64,000 bases of DNA, from contig CABZJN010000003.1 of assembly GCA_902526085.1 (NCBI GenBank), forward strand, positions 1 to 64,000, read 5' to 3'. This DNA comes from an uncultured Pelagibacteraceae bacterium. Its GTDB lineage: Bacteria; Pseudomonadota; Alphaproteobacteria; Pelagibacterales; Pelagibacteraceae. Numbering within the stretch: the stretch's first letter is position 1; each line of letters begins with the position of its first letter. This document shows, piece by piece, positions 62,336 to 64,000 of this stretch. Under the pieces are notes generated by a model. It did no database searches. It saw nothing but the letters and a program-made list of their open reading frames with translations, and was not told the DNA's origin. Both the position numbers and the translations under genes were made by a program.

Positions 62336-63757
62336 ATGATAGGTAAATTAAGAGGTTTCTCAAATTCAAAATTAGCTGGAGTACTTGTCGGAATTATTAT
62401 AATTCCATTTGTATTTTGGGGCATGGGTAGTGTTTTTAGTGGAGGTAATACAAACAACGTTGCTAAGATTAATAACGAGACAATCTCGTCAAAAGATTTT
62501 GTAAATTTTATAAATGAGTCAAGACTCACAAATGACGTTATAAAAGCAAATATAGATAAAAATATTATTGAAAATATTTTATCAGAATTGGTATCTGAAA
62601 AATTGATTGAAATGGAAATTAAAGAATTAAATGTATCAATGTCAGAGGAAGCGTTGGCAAATAAAATAAGATCTAATTCAATACTACTAGATGATAATAA
62701 GAAGTTTTCAAGAGTTAAGTATGAAAAATTTCTATTAGAAAATAACTTAAGTGCTTCGACATTTGAAAATTCATTAAAGAAACAAGAGCTAAAAGAAAAT
62801 TTATTTAATTATATTAGTGGAGGAATTAAGTCGCCTTATTTTTTAAAAAATAAAATATATATTAATGAAAATAAAAAAATTGAGATCGAATTTTTAGATT
62901 TAGACTTTGTTCATGATAAAACTGCAACTGAATTAGAAGTTGAGGATTTCATTAAAAATAATCAAGAAATTTTAAAAATTGATTTTATTGATGTGACTTA
63001 TGCGAAAATTACTCCTAAAAATCTAATAGAAATAGATGAGTTTAATGACGAATTTTTTAAGAAAATTGATGAAATAGAAAATAATATTTTAAACGGATCA
63101 AATATTAGAGAAATTAATGAAATTTATAATTTCAAACTAAATGAAATTAATAATTTTGTCTTGAATGATGATTCAGGTGAAATACTTGAAGAAATTTACT
63201 CAAAAAGAAATCAGGATAAGATACAACTAGTTGACAAAAATGATTATTATGTAATTTTTGAAATATCAAATATCAACAAAAAAATTCCAAATAAGACAGA
63301 TCCAAAATTTTTAAAAAAAGTTGAAAATAATGTAATTTTGAGAAAGAAATTTGAATTTAATAAAAGTCTTTTTCAAAAAATTGACGAAAAGATATTTAAT
63401 GATGATGAGTTTTTGAAATTATCAAAAGATACAAATAATATTAAGACTGTAACTATTAAAAACAATAATGATTACGAAGTTTTTGACCCGGATTCTTTAA
63501 AACTTTTATACACATTACCAAAAGAAAGTTTCTCTTTAGTAACTGGGGAAACAAATAAAGTTTTTCTTACAAAAATTAAGAATATTTATTATTCAGATAT
63601 GGAAAAAAATACTGCTAATGTTGAAGAATATTCTACTAAAGCAAATAACGATATTATAAATGATGTTTATACATCTTATGATCTATCTTTAAATTCAAAA
63701 TATAAGGTAAAAATTTTCAATCAAACAATTGACAGAGTTAAAAATTATTTTAGATAA
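62336..63757 (+). CDS. SurA N-terminal-domain/PpiD-like membrane-anchored chaperone
   Basis: IIPFVFWGMGSVFSGGNTNNVAKINNETISSKDFVNFINESR...; TM anchor plus SurA_N-like domain. Confidence 0.82.
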   Translation: MIGKLRGFSNSKLAGVLVGIIIIPFVFWGMGSVFSGGNTNNVAKINNETISSKDFVNFINESRLTNDVIKANIDKNIIENILSELVSEKLIEMEIKELNVSMSEEALANKIRSNSILLDDNKKFSRVKYEKFLLENNLSASTFENSLKKQELKENLFNYISGGIKSPYFLKNKIYINENKKIEIEFLDLDFVHDKTATELEVEDFIKNNQEILKIDFIDVTYAKITPKNLIEIDEFNDEFFKKIDEIENNILNGSNIREINEIYNFKLNEINNFVLNDDSGEILEEIYSKRNQDKIQLVDKNDYYVIFEISNINKKIPNKTDPKFLKKVENNVILRKKFEFNKSLFQKIDEKIFNDDEFLKLSKDTNNIKTVTIKNNNDYEVFDPDSLKLLYTLPKESFSLVTGETNKVFLTKIKNIYYSDMEKNTANVEEYSTKANNDIINDVYTSYDLSLNSKYKVKIFNQTIDRVKNYFR

Positions 63758-64000
63758 TGTTGAATATTGATCTAAAGTTATTTAAGAAAAATCACAAAAA
63801 AAGTAAAAATCAAGTTCTTTACCATGCAATAAAATCAAATGGTCTAAAAGAAATAGAAAATTTAATTAATAACTTCTTAAATGTAAAAAACAGCTTCGTA
63901 TTCGAGTCTGTAGAAAAAGGTTTTATAAAAGGTAGATATACAATCTTTGGCAAAAATCCTGATAAGATTTGGGAATTTAATAATAATAACTGTATGTTGA
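63757..64000 (+). CDS. trpE: anthranilate synthase component I, N-terminal fragment (continues past window)
   Basis: Hand translation: MLNIDLKLFKKNHKKSKNQVLYHAIKSNG...SFVFESVEKGFIKGRYTIFGKNPDKIWEF; start overlaps preceding stop (TAATG). Confidence 0.8.
   Translation, partial: MLNIDLKLFKKNHKKSKNQVLYHAIKSNGLKEIENLINNFLNVKNSFVFESVEKGFIKGRYTIFGKNPDKIWEFNNNNCML

Overview
This 64 kb AT-rich window reads as core chromosome of a SAR11/Pelagibacterales-type alphaproteobacterium, judging by protein similarity recognised by eye, very tight gene packing and typical gene neighbourhoods. I can name most genes. They include coaD(partial)-gyrA-ssb, uvrA, secFD-yajC, serS-tatCBA-scpBA-nagZ-argS-dgt, erpA-like/xth, an Anbu-type peptidase with a circularly permuted ATP-grasp protein, mpgP/gpgS (glucosylglycerate), a zinc cluster (znuA, znuCB, zur), phoB-phoU-pstBACS-phoR, manC-like, ilvD, valS, tRNA-Cys/tRNA-Asn, aapPMQJ, tRNA-Arg, trkH-trkA-ntrX-ntrY, ispDF-pgpA-cinA, coq10-like/lipA/ftsB/eno/kdsA/pyrG/secG/tpiA, a SurA_N/PpiD-like protein, and the start of trpE. 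I found no phage, IS element, CRISPR array, defence island or rRNA. The most notable signals are: (1) a 34-aa relic of a CobW/COG0523 metallochaperone that keeps only its P-loop, followed by an unannotated 55-aa Cys/His ORF, both downstream of znuA; (2) tandem palindromic candidate Zur boxes between znuA and znuC; (3) a stripped-down Anbu/ATP-grasp locus without its usual transglutaminase and alpha-E partners; (4) a ~120-bp GC-rich patch inside ilvD; (5) several places where genes expected from alphaproteobacterial synteny appear to be missing. I see no strong evidence for a wholly new multi-gene system.
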